From Chthoniobacterales bacterium (lineage in GTDB: Bacteria > Verrucomicrobiota > Verrucomicrobiia > Chthoniobacterales > DYNR01): 64,000 nucleotides of DNA. The stretch spans positions 59,306 through 123,305 of the forward strand of contig JAOAAX010000004.1 of assembly GCA_026418675.1 (NCBI GenBank), in the 5' to 3' direction. The notes under the pieces were generated by a model, which saw nothing but the letters and a program-made list of their open reading frames with translations, did no database searches and was not told where the DNA came from. Shown here one piece after another: positions 31,309-42,173 of the stretch; position 1 is the stretch's first letter; every line of letters starts with the position of its first letter. A program made the translations under genes and the position numbers.

Positions 31309-32483
31309 ATTCGGGAGATGACGAGAGTTGAAGGGTTTTCTGATCGGATTTTTCGGATGATGCGTGTGAGTGTTGAGGCGGCGAGGATGGCATCATCTGG
31401 CTGGTTCGCTTTGCCGAAGGAGAAGCGGAGGCTTGAGCGGGCGCGTTCTGGAGGGATACCCATAGCGGTGAGGACGTGGGAAGGGGCGATTGAGCCGGAG
31501 GTGCAAGCGGACCCTGCGGAGCAGTAAATGCCTTCTTTGTCGAGGAGGAGGAGGGCTGTTTCTGCTTGGATGCCCTCGAAGGAGATGTTGGAGGTGTTTG
31601 GCAGGCGTTGATTGCGGGCACCGTTAATGTGAATGCCGTCGAGATTTTGGAGTAAGTAGTCTTCAAACTGGTCGCGCAGTTTGCGGATATGAGCGGAGGT
31701 GGACTCAAGATTTTGGAGTGAGATATCTGCTGCTTTACCGAAAGCGACGATGGAAGCGACGTTTTCGGTTCCGCCGCGACGGGAATTTTCTTGGGAGCCG
31801 AAGAGGAGAGGGGAAAAGCGGGAGCGACGGTTGATATAGAGGGCTGCGACTCCTTTTGGTGCATGGATTTTGTGGCCGGAGAGGGAGAGGTAGGAGATGC
31901 CTGGGAGGGAATGGAGGGGGAGGGGTGGGAGTTTGCCGATAGCTTGGACGGCGTCGATGTGGAGGAGGACGTCATGTTGGTGACAGAGAGCGGCGATTTC
32001 TTCGACGGGGAAGAGGACGCCGGTTTCGTTATTTGCCCAGAGGAGGGAGACGATGGCTGTTTCGTTGTCGAGAGAATCAGCGAGCTGGTTGAGGGGAAGG
32101 AGGCCGTGGTTATCTACTGGGAGGCGGACGATTTGGTAGCCTTTACGGGCGAGGTTATTGCAGAGTTTGAGGGTGGCGCTGTGTTCGACGGAGGAAGTGA
32201 TGATGCGATGACGGTCGGGGTGGAGAGAGAGGGCGGAGAGGATGGCGGAGTGGATGGATTCGGTTCCGCAGCTTGTGAAGATGATTTCTTCTGGGGAAGC
32301 GCCAATGAGAGTAGCTACGGAGAGGCGAGCAGCCTCGATAGCGTTGCGTGCGGCTTTGCCGAGGCTGTAGGAGCTAGATGGATTGCCGAAGCCGGAAGGA
32401 GAGAGCCAAGGGAGCATGGCATCGAGGACTTCGGGTAGGATGGGCGTTGTGGCGTTATGGTCGAGGTAGATTTGGCGTTGCAT
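31305..32483 (-). CDS. Cysteine desulfurase (NifS/IscS family)
   Basis: IYLDHNATTPILPEVLDAMLPW...SLSGHKIHAPKGVAALYI...CSAGSACTSGSIAPSHVLTAMG. Confidence 0.93.
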   Translation of the reverse strand: MQRQIYLDHNATTPILPEVLDAMLPWLSPSGFGNPSSSYSLGKAARNAIEAARLSVATLIGASPEEIIFTSCGTESIHSAILSALSLHPDRHRIITSSVEHSATLKLCNNLARKGYQIVRLPVDNHGLLPLNQLADSLDNETAIVSLLWANNETGVLFPVEEIAALCHQHDVLLHIDAVQAIGKLPPLPLHSLPGISYLSLSGHKIHAPKGVAALYINRRSRFSPLLFGSQENSRRGGTENVASIVAFGKAADISLQNLESTSAHIRKLRDQFEDYLLQNLDGIHINGARNQRLPNTSNISFEGIQAETALLLLDKEGIYCSAGSACTSGSIAPSHVLTAMGIPPERARSSLRFSFGKANQPDDAILAASTLTRIIRKIRSENPSTLVISRI

Positions 32484-32707
32484 TTTTTTGGGGTTTTAAG
32501 GAAGTTAGGGAATCAGAGAAAGGAGAGGGTAGGGTTGAGAGAGGAGGAAGGCAAATGAGAATAAAAAGGATATGTTGGTAGATTAACGAGCAGGAGTGGT
32601 GAGCTTTTTCGTTTGCAATTTATGATGTGTTGAGATGGTAAATGAGGCAGTGATAGTGATAGAGGCGAAGATAGAGAATGAAGTGAAGAGCAGAGAGAGG
32701 AAAGAAT

Positions 32708-34507
32708 ATGGGAAAGACGATATTGCGGACGCGGAACTTCTGTATTATTGCGCATATTGATCACGGGAAGACGACGCTATCGGATCGGCTTTTGGAATTT
32801 ACAGGGACAATTAGTGAGCGGGAGAAGCAGGATCAACTGCTTGATTCGATGGAATTGGAGCGTGAGCGAGGGATCACGATAAAGGCGCATCCTGTGACGA
32901 TGTGGTATCGGGCGGCGGATGGGTTGGAATATCGGCTGAATTTGTTGGATACGCCAGGGCATGTGGATTTTTCGTATGAGGTTTCGCGGAGCTTAGCGGC
33001 GTGTGAGGGGGCGATTTTGGTAGTGGATGCAGCGCAGGGAGTGGAGGCACAGACTGTTGCGAATGTGCATTTGGCCCACAAGCACAAGTTGGTGATAATA
33101 CCTGTTATCAACAAGATTGATTTGCCGAATGCGGATGTAGAGGGAGTGAAGAAGCAACTGGAGGATATATTGGCGATTCCCGGGGAGGAGTCGATACTTT
33201 GTAGTGCAAAGCAAGGGATAGGGATTGGGGAAGTTTTAGAGGCGGTTGTTCAGCGGATACCGCCTCCTGTGGAGGAGGATGAGATTTTGCGGGGTTTGGT
33301 GTTTGACAGTGTTTTCGATGGATATCGGGGGGTTGTGGGTTATGTAAGGATTTTTAGTGGGAGTGTGGAGCGAGGGCAAGAAGTGACTTTGATGTCCACT
33401 GGGCGTCATTATGAAGTGAAGGAGGTTGGGATATTTACGCCGAAGCCGCAGGTTCAAGAGAAATTAGTGGCTGGCGATGTTGGCTATTTTATAGCGAACA
33501 TCAAGACGACTGCTGAGGTGAAGGTTGGGGATACGCTAACGGATGGGAAACGACCTGCGGAGGAGCCATTGCCTGGTTTTCAGGAGGTTCGGCCGATGGT
33601 TTTCAGTGGGATTTATCCAATAAACACGGCGGATTTTGAGCATTTGAAGGCAGCGATGAGTAAGTTGCAGTTAAATGATGCGGCGTTTGTGTTTACGCCG
33701 GAGAGTTCGGTAGCATTGGGTTTTGGATTTCGGTGTGGATTTTTGGGTTTGTTGCATATGGAGATAATCCAAGAGCGGCTGCGGCGTGAATATAACATGG
33801 ACATAATAGCGACGTATCCGAGTGTGGTGTATCAAGTGGAGAAAACGAATGGTGAGGTTGTGGAAGTGGACAATCCGGCGCATTTGCCGGATATGAGTGT
33901 TGTGCGGGAGATTCGGGAGCCAATCGTGCGGTGTTATGTGCTTGTTCCGAACGAGAATATAGGGGATATTATGCAAATAATGATGGAGAAGAGGGGGACG
34001 GTGGAGCATACGGAGTCGTTGGATACACGGCGTGTGATGATTACAGGGATATTGCCTCTGAATGAAATCTTGGTGGATTTTCACGATAAGATTAAATCCG
34101 TGACGCGTGGATATGGTTCGATGGATTATGAACCTGCCGGGTATCGAGCTGCGGATTTGGTGAAGTTGGAGATGTTGGTGAATGGGGAGGTGGTGGATGC
34201 GTTTTCTTCCATCGTGCATCGGGACAAGGCCGAGGCACGAGGGCGTGCTTTGGCGCAGAAGTTGAAGGAAGTGATACCGCGACAGCTTTACCAAGTGGCA
34301 ATTCAGGCTGCGATTGGAGGGAAGATCATAGCGCGGGAGAATGTAAGTGCTTTGAGGAAGAATGTGACGGCGAAGTGCTACGGTGGGGACATTACGCGGA
34401 AGAGGAAGTTGTTAGAGAAACAAAAGGAGGGGAAGAAGCGCATGAAGGCGATAGGGACGGTGCATATTCCCCAGGAGGCTTTTATTGAGGTGTTGAAGGC
34501 GAATTGA
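32708..34507 (+). CDS. lepA: Elongation factor 4
   Basis: [25 protein letters not shown]...; 599 aa. Confidence 0.98.
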   Translation: MGKTILRTRNFCIIAHIDHGKTTLSDRLLEFTGTISEREKQDQLLDSMELERERGITIKAHPVTMWYRAADGLEYRLNLLDTPGHVDFSYEVSRSLAACEGAILVVDAAQGVEAQTVANVHLAHKHKLVIIPVINKIDLPNADVEGVKKQLEDILAIPGEESILCSAKQGIGIGEVLEAVVQRIPPPVEEDEILRGLVFDSVFDGYRGVVGYVRIFSGSVERGQEVTLMSTGRHYEVKEVGIFTPKPQVQEKLVAGDVGYFIANIKTTAEVKVGDTLTDGKRPAEEPLPGFQEVRPMVFSGIYPINTADFEHLKAAMSKLQLNDAAFVFTPESSVALGFGFRCGFLGLLHMEIIQERLRREYNMDIIATYPSVVYQVEKTNGEVVEVDNPAHLPDMSVVREIREPIVRCYVLVPNENIGDIMQIMMEKRGTVEHTESLDTRRVMITGILPLNEILVDFHDKIKSVTRGYGSMDYEPAGYRAADLVKLEMLVNGEVVDAFSSIVHRDKAEARGRALAQKLKEVIPRQLYQVAIQAAIGGKIIARENVSALRKNVTAKCYGGDITRKRKLLEKQKEGKKRMKAIGTVHIPQEAFIEVLKAN

Positions 34508-34552
34508 AGAGGGGAAAAGGAGATTTGCCGGGGTAATGAATTGTTTAGTTGA

Positions 34553-36010
34553 ATGAAGGGGTGTGGGAATAGGGGAGGAGGTGTGAGGGCAGGAGGAGAA
34601 GGGACGAGGAAAGGTATTTGGAATTGGGAGGAAAGCTGGGCTTTGAAAGTGAAGAGGAAGGGGGTGTTGTTTGGGGTAGGTTTGTTGGTTGTTTGTTTTG
34701 TGTGTTGTTTTGAGGTGGTTGGGATGGTTTATGGACAGGAGGAAGGGAATAGGGACTTGGAGAGAGATGAGATTGTGGAGTCATTGAAGTTGTTAGCAAA
34801 TTCGATGGAGCTAATTCGGCAAGACTATGTTGAGGAAGAGCGGACCAGTTATAAGAGGCTGGTTCATAGTGCCTTGCGTGGGATGCTTTCGGAGCTTGAT
34901 CCGCACAGTCAGTTTTTGGATGAAGAGTCGTTTCGGAGTTTGCAGGAGGAAGCGAAGGGAGAGTATGGTGGAGTTGGGATTCAGGTTGGGATGAAGGATG
35001 GGGTTTTGGTGGTGGTTGTGCCGATTGAGGGGATGCCTGCGTTCGAGGCTGGTTTGATGCCAGGGGATCGGATACTGAAGATAGATGGGAAGACGACAGA
35101 GCGGATGAGTTTGCCAGAAGCTGTGGATTTGTTGCGTGGAGAGGTTGGGCAGAAGGTGAAGCTTACGATCCAGCGACAAGTTTCTGGCGAGGTGGTGGAG
35201 GTGACTTTGCAAAGGGTTTTAATAAAGACGCCGAGTATTCGAGAGGTGCGGTTGATGCCTCTAAGTTTAACGGGGGGGAAGAGGATAGGGTATGTTCGGC
35301 TGGTTCAATTTTCTGAAAATACAGGGAAGGAGTTGAATGATGCGTTGGACCGACTTGAGGGGGAAGGGATGGAGGGCTTAGTTCTTGATTTGCGTTACAA
35401 CCCGGGTGGGTTGCTTTCGAGTGCGGTGGAAGTTTGTGGACAGTTTTTGCCTGCCGCGACGGAAGTGGTAGTGACTGCCGGCCGAGGGGAGAATCAATCT
35501 TATGTGACGGGGAATTCGAGTCGAGGTCGTAAGTTTCCATTGGTTGTTTTGATCAACAATGCGAGTGCGAGTGGATCGGAAATTGTGGCTGGGGCATTGA
35601 AGGACTTGTCACGAGCACTAGTTGTGGGGGAGACATCGTTTGGGAAGGGGTCGGTGCAGAGTGTGAGCTCGATGGGGGATGGAACGGCGCTTCGACTGAC
35701 AACGGCGTATTACATGACGCCGAGTCGGCAAATTATCCATGAGCGTGGAGTCAAGCCGCATGTGATTGCTCCGATGGATGTGGAGCGGGAAAAGGAATTG
35801 TTGCGGTTGCGGGCACAGGGGAGGATGGGAGAAAAAGCTGAGGAATGGAAGCGGGTGTATTCGATAGATGAGCAGCTTTCAAGGGCGACACAGATATTGC
35901 GTGGATTGTTAATATTCAAGGAAAGGCATAATAGCGTGGGGACAATGCAAGGCAAGGGAATAGAAGAAGAGGGGAAAGGAGTTGAACTTGGGGCAGAACG
36001 TAGTGGATGA
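34553..36010 (+). CDS. ctpA: S41 family C-terminal processing peptidase
   Basis: PDZ (GVGIQVGMKDGVLVVVVPIEGMPAFEAGLMPGDRILKIDG), NNASASGSEIVAGALKD, GETSFGKGSVQS. Start uncertain. Confidence 0.93.
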   Translation: MKGCGNRGGGVRAGGEGTRKGIWNWEESWALKVKRKGVLFGVGLLVVCFVCCFEVVGMVYGQEEGNRDLERDEIVESLKLLANSMELIRQDYVEEERTSYKRLVHSALRGMLSELDPHSQFLDEESFRSLQEEAKGEYGGVGIQVGMKDGVLVVVVPIEGMPAFEAGLMPGDRILKIDGKTTERMSLPEAVDLLRGEVGQKVKLTIQRQVSGEVVEVTLQRVLIKTPSIREVRLMPLSLTGGKRIGYVRLVQFSENTGKELNDALDRLEGEGMEGLVLDLRYNPGGLLSSAVEVCGQFLPAATEVVVTAGRGENQSYVTGNSSRGRKFPLVVLINNASASGSEIVAGALKDLSRALVVGETSFGKGSVQSVSSMGDGTALRLTTAYYMTPSRQIIHERGVKPHVIAPMDVEREKELLRLRAQGRMGEKAEEWKRVYSIDEQLSRATQILRGLLIFKERHNSVGTMQGKGIEEEGKGVELGAERSG

Positions 36011-36025
36011 AGGGAGCCTAGTTTT

Positions 36026-36100
36026 TGGAGCCGGCTGTGGGATTCGAACCCACGACCGCCCGATTACAAATCGGAAGCTCTACCACTGAGCTAAGCCGGC
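36026..36100 (-). tRNA. tRNA-Thr (UGU), 3' CCA encoded
   Basis: Reverse complement GCCGGCTTAGCTCAGTGGTAGAGCTTCCGATTTGTAATCGGGCGGTCGTGGGTTCGAATCCCACAGCCGGCTCCA folds as a cloverleaf; anticodon TGT. Confidence 0.97.
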
Positions 36101-36255
36101 TGTGAGTGTAATCCAGAGAGGTGAAAAGTGAAGATTAGTTTGGATGTGGGGATAGTGGCAAGATTGAACTTGAGGCGGGTTCTGAGGTATGTTTTGATTT
36201 TTGTTGAAAGATTTTCAGGATTTCAAAAATAAAAAAATTAGGAGTGAGATAAAAA

Positions 36256-37563
36256 TTGCCAAGAGAGTCTATTATTCGAGACAGTAACTGGAAATGTGTA
36301 GTTGTCGTTGGTGCGCAGTGGGGGGATGAGGGGAAGGGGAAGGTGGTGGATTTGTTGACGGACAGGGTGGATGTGGTGGTGCGGGCTCAAGGTGGTAGCA
36401 ATGCTGGACATACGATTGAGGTTGGAGGGGAGAAATTTGTTTTGCATCTGCTTCCGTCCGGGATTTTGCGGAAGGGCGTTGTGAATGTGATAGGGAATGG
36501 TGCTGTTGTGGATTTAGCGGGTTTGGCTGAGGAGATAGAGTGTTTGAGGAAGCGAGGGGTGGAGGTAGGGAGGGAGAATTTGTTGCTAAGTGAGTCGGCG
36601 CATTTGGTTTTGCCGTGGCATCGTAAGCGGGACAGCCTGCGGGAGGAGGCTCAGGGGAGTAATAAGATAGGGACAACAAGGCGAGGTATAGGGCCGACAT
36701 ATTCGGATAAAGCTATCCGTTGTGGTTTACGGGTGGGGGATTTGCTCGATTGGGGTAGCTTTGTGAGCAAACTTCGGCCGTTAGCGGAGGAGAACGCCCG
36801 GATATTGGGTTTGCGGACGGAGGAATTGTTTGAGGAAGTTAAAGGAGAGTGTGAGGCTGGACGGGAAATCATTTTGCCATTTGTGGCGGACACAGTTGTG
36901 TGGCTGCATGGGGTGATTAAAGAGGGCAAACGCATCTTGTTTGAAGGTGCCCAAGGGACATATCTTGACATTGATCATGGGACGTATCCGTATGTGACGA
37001 GTTCGAATACGACGTCTGGCGGGGCGTGCACAGGTTCGGGGGTTCCTCCTACTGCGATTGATAGGGTTTTGGGAGTGATGAAGGCCTATACGACGCGAGT
37101 GGGAGGAGGGCCATTTCCAACGGAATCAACGGAGTTGGGCGAGCATTTGCATGGGCTCGGCCGCGAATTTGGGGCTACGACTGGACGTGCTCGGAGGTGT
37201 GGGTGGGTGGACTGTGTAATGTTGCGGCAAGCAGTGCAAATCAATGGTTTTGAGGAGTTTGCTGTAACGAATTTGGATGGGCTTGATTGTTTTGAGGAGA
37301 TACCAGTTTGTGTTAGTTATGAATTGGGCGGGGAGCGAAGGGAATGGCCACCGAAGCGTGTGGAGGAGTGGTTTGCCTGTCGACCCGTTTATCGGTTTGT
37401 TCGTGGCTGGAAATGCGACACGAGTGGCGCCAAGAGTTGGGAGGAATTGCCGAAGGGGGCGAGGGAATATATTCACGTTTTGGAAGAGGAGATAGGGGCG
37501 CGTTGTGTTATGGTGAGTGTTGGGCCGGGGCGGGAGCAGACGATACAGGTAGAAAGGAGTTAA
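36256..37563 (+). CDS. purA: Adenylosuccinate synthetase (TTG start likely)
   Basis: VVVVGAQWGDEGKGKVVDLLTDRVDVVVRAQGGSNAGHTI... Confidence 0.97.
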   Translation: MPRESIIRDSNWKCVVVVGAQWGDEGKGKVVDLLTDRVDVVVRAQGGSNAGHTIEVGGEKFVLHLLPSGILRKGVVNVIGNGAVVDLAGLAEEIECLRKRGVEVGRENLLLSESAHLVLPWHRKRDSLREEAQGSNKIGTTRRGIGPTYSDKAIRCGLRVGDLLDWGSFVSKLRPLAEENARILGLRTEELFEEVKGECEAGREIILPFVADTVVWLHGVIKEGKRILFEGAQGTYLDIDHGTYPYVTSSNTTSGGACTGSGVPPTAIDRVLGVMKAYTTRVGGGPFPTESTELGEHLHGLGREFGATTGRARRCGWVDCVMLRQAVQINGFEEFAVTNLDGLDCFEEIPVCVSYELGGERREWPPKRVEEWFACRPVYRFVRGWKCDTSGAKSWEELPKGAREYIHVLEEEIGARCVMVSVGPGREQTIQVERS

Positions 37564-37566
37564 AAG

Positions 37567-38316
37567 ATGCAATTAGCAGGTGCAGCGCTTAATGCTGGCT
37601 TGGTGGAGAGTGCAACGATGAGAGTGCCAAGGCATGTAGCAGTGATCATGGATGGGAATGGAAGGTGGGCTGCGCAAAGGTCGTTGCCGCGGGTGGCTGG
37701 GCATGAGGCTGGTTCGCGAGCAGTCGGGGAAGTTGTGCATGCGGCAATAGAAGCTGGAGTGGAGTTTTTGACGTTGTATGCTTTTTCTGCAGAAAATTGG
37801 AAGCGGCCGCGAGCAGAGGTAGATTCGCTGATGCGGTTATTGGCGAGGTTTTTAGATGAACGGACGGGGGAAATATTGGAGAAGAATGTCTGTTTGAAAG
37901 CGATTGGGCGGGTATGGGAGCTGCCCGAGCAACCGCGTGAGCGGCTTGAGCGGGCGATAAGGATGAGTGCTGGGAACAATGGGCTTACGGTGATTTTGGC
38001 ATTAAATTATAGCGGGAGGAATGAGATAACGGATGCGGTTCGGGAAATTGCTCGGAAGGTTCGGGATAGGGAGATGGAGCCTGAGGAGATTACGCCTGAT
38101 GTGATTGCGGCGCATTTGGATACGCGGGAGTGGCCTGATCCAGACTTGCTAATTCGGACGTCAGGGGAGATGCGGGTATCGAATTTTCTGCTTTGGCAGT
38201 TGAGTTACACGGAGCTTTACATTTCGCCGAAATTGTGGCCGGACTTTACGAGGGAAGATTTTCTGGATGCGTTGCGGGATTATGCAAGGAGAGAGAGACG
38301 GTTTGGTGGAGTATAA
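37567..38316 (+). CDS. uppS: Isoprenyl transferase (undecaprenyl diphosphate synthase)
   Basis: RHVAVIMDGNGRWAAQRSLPRVAGHEAG...SFLLWQLSYTELYISPKLWPDF-like; start may be 37621. Confidence 0.95.
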   Translation: MQLAGAALNAGLVESATMRVPRHVAVIMDGNGRWAAQRSLPRVAGHEAGSRAVGEVVHAAIEAGVEFLTLYAFSAENWKRPRAEVDSLMRLLARFLDERTGEILEKNVCLKAIGRVWELPEQPRERLERAIRMSAGNNGLTVILALNYSGRNEITDAVREIARKVRDREMEPEEITPDVIAAHLDTREWPDPDLLIRTSGEMRVSNFLLWQLSYTELYISPKLWPDFTREDFLDALRDYARRERRFGGV

Positions 38317-38351
38317 TTTCCTTGAAAAAAGATATGGAATTATCTTTTTAG

Positions 38352-39752
38352 ATGAAGCCTGACGGAGAGAGAAGTTTGAAAGTTTTGATAGTGGATGGGG
38401 AGAGTGATTTTTTGGAATGGGCTGTGAATCAGGTTCGTGGTTTAGGGGTTGAAGTTTATGCGGAAGGGACAGCGGACCGGGCGTATCGAGTTTTTTGTGA
38501 GGTTCAACCGGATTTAGTTTTAACGGAGTTGAATTTGACGCCTTTTAGTGGGCAGGAGCTGTTAGTGAAGATACGGACGCATACTCCGAATGCGTTGGTG
38601 ATTGTGTATAGTGCATTTGGGACGACGCAGTCTGTTATAGAAACGATGAAGCTTGGGGCGTTTGACTTTGTGCGGAAGGAGCAGTTGCCGTTTAATTTGA
38701 AGGTGGTGGTGGAAGCAGCCTTGAAGGTGAGGATGGATTTGATGAAGGCGAGTGCGCCGCGGCCACAGTTGACGGTGGAGCAGCACAGCGATGAGATGGT
38801 TGGGAGGTCGGATGCGATGCAGCAGGTGTTTAAGCTTGTTGGGCGTGTGGCTGCGAGCGATGTGCCGGTTTTGATTACCGGAGAGAGTGGGACTGGGAAG
38901 GAGCTAGTTGCGCGTGCGATTCATCGTTATAGCCAACGGAGCAATAAGGCATTTTTGGCGATAAACTGTGCTGCGATTCCTGAGCAGCTTTTGGAGAGCG
39001 AGCTATTTGGGCATGAGAAGGGAGCGTTTACTGGTGCGCATTCGCAGCGGATTGGGCGTTTTGAGCAGTGTGATGAGGGGACGTTGTTTCTGGATGAGAT
39101 TGGGGAGATGCCGTTGGCGCTGCAGAGCAAGCTTTTGCGGGTTTTGCAGCATGGAGAATTTTCGCGTGTGGGGGGTAGTCAGACGATCCGGGTGGATGTG
39201 CGGATTGTAGCAGCGACGAATAAGCAGCTTGAGCAGGAGGTTGCGGAGAAGAGGTTTCGGGAGGATTTGTTTTATCGGCTGAACGTGGTTCGGATTCATC
39301 TTCCGCCGCTGCGTCAGCGGGTGGAGGATATACCGTTGCTTGCGGAATATTTTTTGCAGAGGATTTCTGCGCGTCGTCTTCAGCCGCCATTGAAGCTTTC
39401 TGAGGAAGCGGTGCGGATGTTGGAGGGTTATAGCTGGCCTGGGAATGTGCGTGAGCTGGAGAATACGCTGGAGAGGGCTGTCGTGCTTGCGACTTCAGAT
39501 GTGCTTTTGGCGAAGGACATTCCTCTTGGCGAATTAGGAGGGGAGGGGGTGGCGATGCGGCGGCGGCTAGAGGAGATAGCGGAGCAGATTCTGCGTGTTA
39601 TTCCGGAGGAGTCTGCGGTTATGCCGGTATTGGAGGCTGTGCTTTCTGCGCGGGTTTTGCAGATAACGAGTGGGGATGAGGGGAAGGCTGCGCAGCGATT
39701 GGGGATAGAGAAGTCGGCTTTGAGGGCAGCTTTACGGCGGGAGAGGGTATGA
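38352..39752 (+). CDS. Sigma54-dependent transcriptional activator, NtrC family (REC-AAA-Fis) with degenerate REC domain
   Basis: AAA: ITGESGTGKELVARAIHRYS, GAFTGA, GTLFLDEIGEMPLALQSKLLRVLQ; REC: VLIVDGESDF...PDLVLTELNLTPFSGQ. Confidence 0.92.
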   Translation: MKPDGERSLKVLIVDGESDFLEWAVNQVRGLGVEVYAEGTADRAYRVFCEVQPDLVLTELNLTPFSGQELLVKIRTHTPNALVIVYSAFGTTQSVIETMKLGAFDFVRKEQLPFNLKVVVEAALKVRMDLMKASAPRPQLTVEQHSDEMVGRSDAMQQVFKLVGRVAASDVPVLITGESGTGKELVARAIHRYSQRSNKAFLAINCAAIPEQLLESELFGHEKGAFTGAHSQRIGRFEQCDEGTLFLDEIGEMPLALQSKLLRVLQHGEFSRVGGSQTIRVDVRIVAATNKQLEQEVAEKRFREDLFYRLNVVRIHLPPLRQRVEDIPLLAEYFLQRISARRLQPPLKLSEEAVRMLEGYSWPGNVRELENTLERAVVLATSDVLLAKDIPLGELGGEGVAMRRRLEEIAEQILRVIPEESAVMPVLEAVLSARVLQITSGDEGKAAQRLGIEKSALRAALRRERV

Positions 39753-39762
39753 GGTTTTAAGT

Positions 39763-40605
39763 ATGGTTAGTGGAGTGCCGGCGTGTTCATCATTTCGGGT
39801 GGAGGGTGGAGAACTTAAGCCTGCTGGTGGGGTGCCTGTGAGTGATCGTGGTTTTCGGTATGGGCAGCATTTTTTTGAGACGATTGCAGTGAAGGGTGGG
39901 CGATGGGGCTTTTACCAGGAGCATTTGCAGATATTGCAGAGATCGGGCGGGGCGGCTGGTTTCGTTGTTCGGGAGGAGGATTGGGCTGTTGTAGAAAAAG
40001 CACCTGAGCATCCGTTATTTCGGGGTAATCCACAGGAGGGAGTAGTGAGGTTGTTTTGGACGGCAGGGGATGGAGGGCCTGCGGATCCGCCTGGGATTGG
40101 GAGGATTTATTTTACTGTGGAGCACGGTGAAGTGGGTAGTGTGGGAGGGAAATTAAAATTGGGTGTAAAGGAATGCCTGAGGGAAGTATGGTGGAATGGA
40201 TGGAAGACAGGGAACTACTGGGCTCGGTTGGAGATTTTACGGGCTGGGAGGAAAGAGGGTATGGATGAGATGATTTTGGTTTCGCCAAGGGGCGAGGTTG
40301 TGAGTGTGTGTTTGGCGAATGTATTTGTGCGTGTCAATGGGGAGTGGCTCACGCCTCCTATTGATGATGGTGCAAGGCCTGGGGTTGTGAGGGGGTTCCT
40401 TTTGCGGGAGGGAATTGGGCGTGAGGCGAAAGTAGCGGCTAGAGATTTGGAGCAAGTGGAAGCGATTCTGGTGTGTAACAGTCGGCTTGGGCCCGTGCGT
40501 GGGGTTCTTCTAAAGGATGGGAAGCAAATTGGTGGGGAGGAAAGCGAGGCGGAGTTTTTCGAAGAATTGTGGCAAAAATTTTGCCAAGCTGCGTGGGGGG
40601 TATGA
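39763..40605 (+). CDS. Class IV aminotransferase (branched-chain aminotransferase / ADC lyase-like)
   Basis: VSDRGFRYGQHFFETIAVKGGRWGFYQEHL...WKTGNYWARLEILRAGRKEGMDEMILVSPRGEVV. Confidence 0.8.
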   Translation: MVSGVPACSSFRVEGGELKPAGGVPVSDRGFRYGQHFFETIAVKGGRWGFYQEHLQILQRSGGAAGFVVREEDWAVVEKAPEHPLFRGNPQEGVVRLFWTAGDGGPADPPGIGRIYFTVEHGEVGSVGGKLKLGVKECLREVWWNGWKTGNYWARLEILRAGRKEGMDEMILVSPRGEVVSVCLANVFVRVNGEWLTPPIDDGARPGVVRGFLLREGIGREAKVAARDLEQVEAILVCNSRLGPVRGVLLKDGKQIGGEESEAEFFEELWQKFCQAAWGV

Positions 40606-40699
40606 GGAAATTGGGGGGATGTGAGGTAGAGGCGGCAGATATTTGATATAGCTGAAAATATATAAAGGACGAGTGTATCCTTAATTCGATAGGAATGAT

Positions 40700-41992
40700 T
40701 TATTGGTGGGTATGGAGAGCGTTGATGTTTTGGGATTGGTGATTTTGTTGGAGACGGAAATCGAAAGTGGGTCTGCGGTGACCTGGGTTAGTGTAAGCGG
40801 GGTCGTCGAAGGTTCCGAGTTCTTTGGCGAGTTTTGCGAAGACATCGAGGACGAAGTCGAGGTCTTCGTCTGTGTGTGTGGCCATGTAACTGGTGCGGAC
40901 GATGGCTTCGCCGTAACGGACGGCTGGATAGATAGCCGGGGTTGCGAAGACCCCTTCTTCGAAGAGGCGTTGAGCGAAGCGGAAGGCGTTTTTTTCGCTT
41001 CCGATGAGGATGGGGACGATGGGGGATTGGGTGTTGCCGATTTTAAAGCCGAGGGAGGTGAAGCCGTTGTGCATTTTGCGCGTGTTTCGCCAGAGAGCTT
41101 CGATGCGCTCTGGTTCTGCGCGGAGGATTTGGAGGGCTTTGAGGACGCCTGCGGTGACGGCTGGGGCGAGGGAGGCGGTGAAAATGAGGCAGCGGGCGCG
41201 GTGGCGGAGGTATTCGATGAGTTCAGCGGAGCCTGCGATGAACCCGCCCATGGAACCGAGGGATTTGGAGAAGGTGCCCATGATGATTTCGACTTTCTCG
41301 TTGAGGTCGAAGTGGTGGACGACGCCGCGGCCTTGTGGGCCGATGACACCGAGGGAGTGGGCTTCGTCAACGTAAGTGACACAGGAAAACTCTTTTGCGA
41401 CGGCGAGGATTTCTGGGAGGTTGACCATTTCACCGGACATGCTGAAGACGCCGTCCACGACGACGAGACGGCCAGCGGATGGTTCGACACGTTTGAGGCG
41501 GTTTCGTAGGGATTCTGCGGAGTTGTGGCGGAAGGGGATGAGTTTTGCTGGAGAGAAAGTGCAGCCGTCAATGATGCTTGCGTGATTTTCGCGGTCGCAA
41601 AGGATGACGTCGCCTTCTTCTGTTAGAGAGGAGAGAGCGCCTTGGTTGGCGAAGAAGCCCGTGGAGAAGAGGAGGACGTCTTCGCGTTGGAGGAAATCAG
41701 CGAGTTCTTCTTCGAGCTGGCGATGGATGCGGAGGCTTCCGTTGAGGAGGCGGGAGCCGGTGCAACCGGAGCCGTATTTTCGAGCGGCATCACAAGCGGC
41801 TTCGATGACACGTGGGTCGTGAGCGAGGCCGAGGTAGTTGTTGGAGCCGACCATGATTTTTTCTTTTCCGTCGCAGATGACGCGACCGCCTTTGGTTGCT
41901 TCGATTGTGCGGAAGTAGGGGTAGAAGCCTTGGGCGCGTGCATCAGCGGAATCGCGGAATTCGCGGCATTTTTGAAAGAGGTCTCTAGGCAT
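40700..41992 (-). CDS. Alpha-oxoamine synthase-family PLP enzyme (AONS/KBL/serine palmitoyltransferase-like)
   Basis: GSNNYLGLAHDPRVIEAA...GSGCTGSRLLNGSLRIHRQLEEELADFL...YVDEAHSLGVIGPQGRGV...GTFSKSLGSMGGFIAG. Confidence 0.88.
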   Translation of the reverse strand: MPRDLFQKCREFRDSADARAQGFYPYFRTIEATKGGRVICDGKEKIMVGSNNYLGLAHDPRVIEAACDAARKYGSGCTGSRLLNGSLRIHRQLEEELADFLQREDVLLFSTGFFANQGALSSLTEEGDVILCDRENHASIIDGCTFSPAKLIPFRHNSAESLRNRLKRVEPSAGRLVVVDGVFSMSGEMVNLPEILAVAKEFSCVTYVDEAHSLGVIGPQGRGVVHHFDLNEKVEIIMGTFSKSLGSMGGFIAGSAELIEYLRHRARCLIFTASLAPAVTAGVLKALQILRAEPERIEALWRNTRKMHNGFTSLGFKIGNTQSPIVPILIGSEKNAFRFAQRLFEEGVFATPAIYPAVRYGEAIVRTSYMATHTDEDLDFVLDVFAKLAKELGTFDDPAYTNPGHRRPTFDFRLQQNHQSQNINALHTHQ

Positions 41993-42173
41993 GATAGGAT
42001 TTGGTCAGGAAAGAAGATTTACTGAGCTGTTACAAAATTTTTAAAGATTGCACTTTAGATAGAAAGAGTAAAAACTTTTTTCGACAAGAAATTACAGATT
42101 TGAGTTGGTTGTTAGAGGGATTGCCGGAGGGGAGATAGAATGGAGGAAGAGTATTTGTGGATGAAGAGGAGGA

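Noticed and set aside
36026-36100. tRNA-Thr as an integration site for a mobile element
   Set aside because: Flanked by core genes ctpA and purA; no integrase and no duplicated tRNA 3' end seen nearby.
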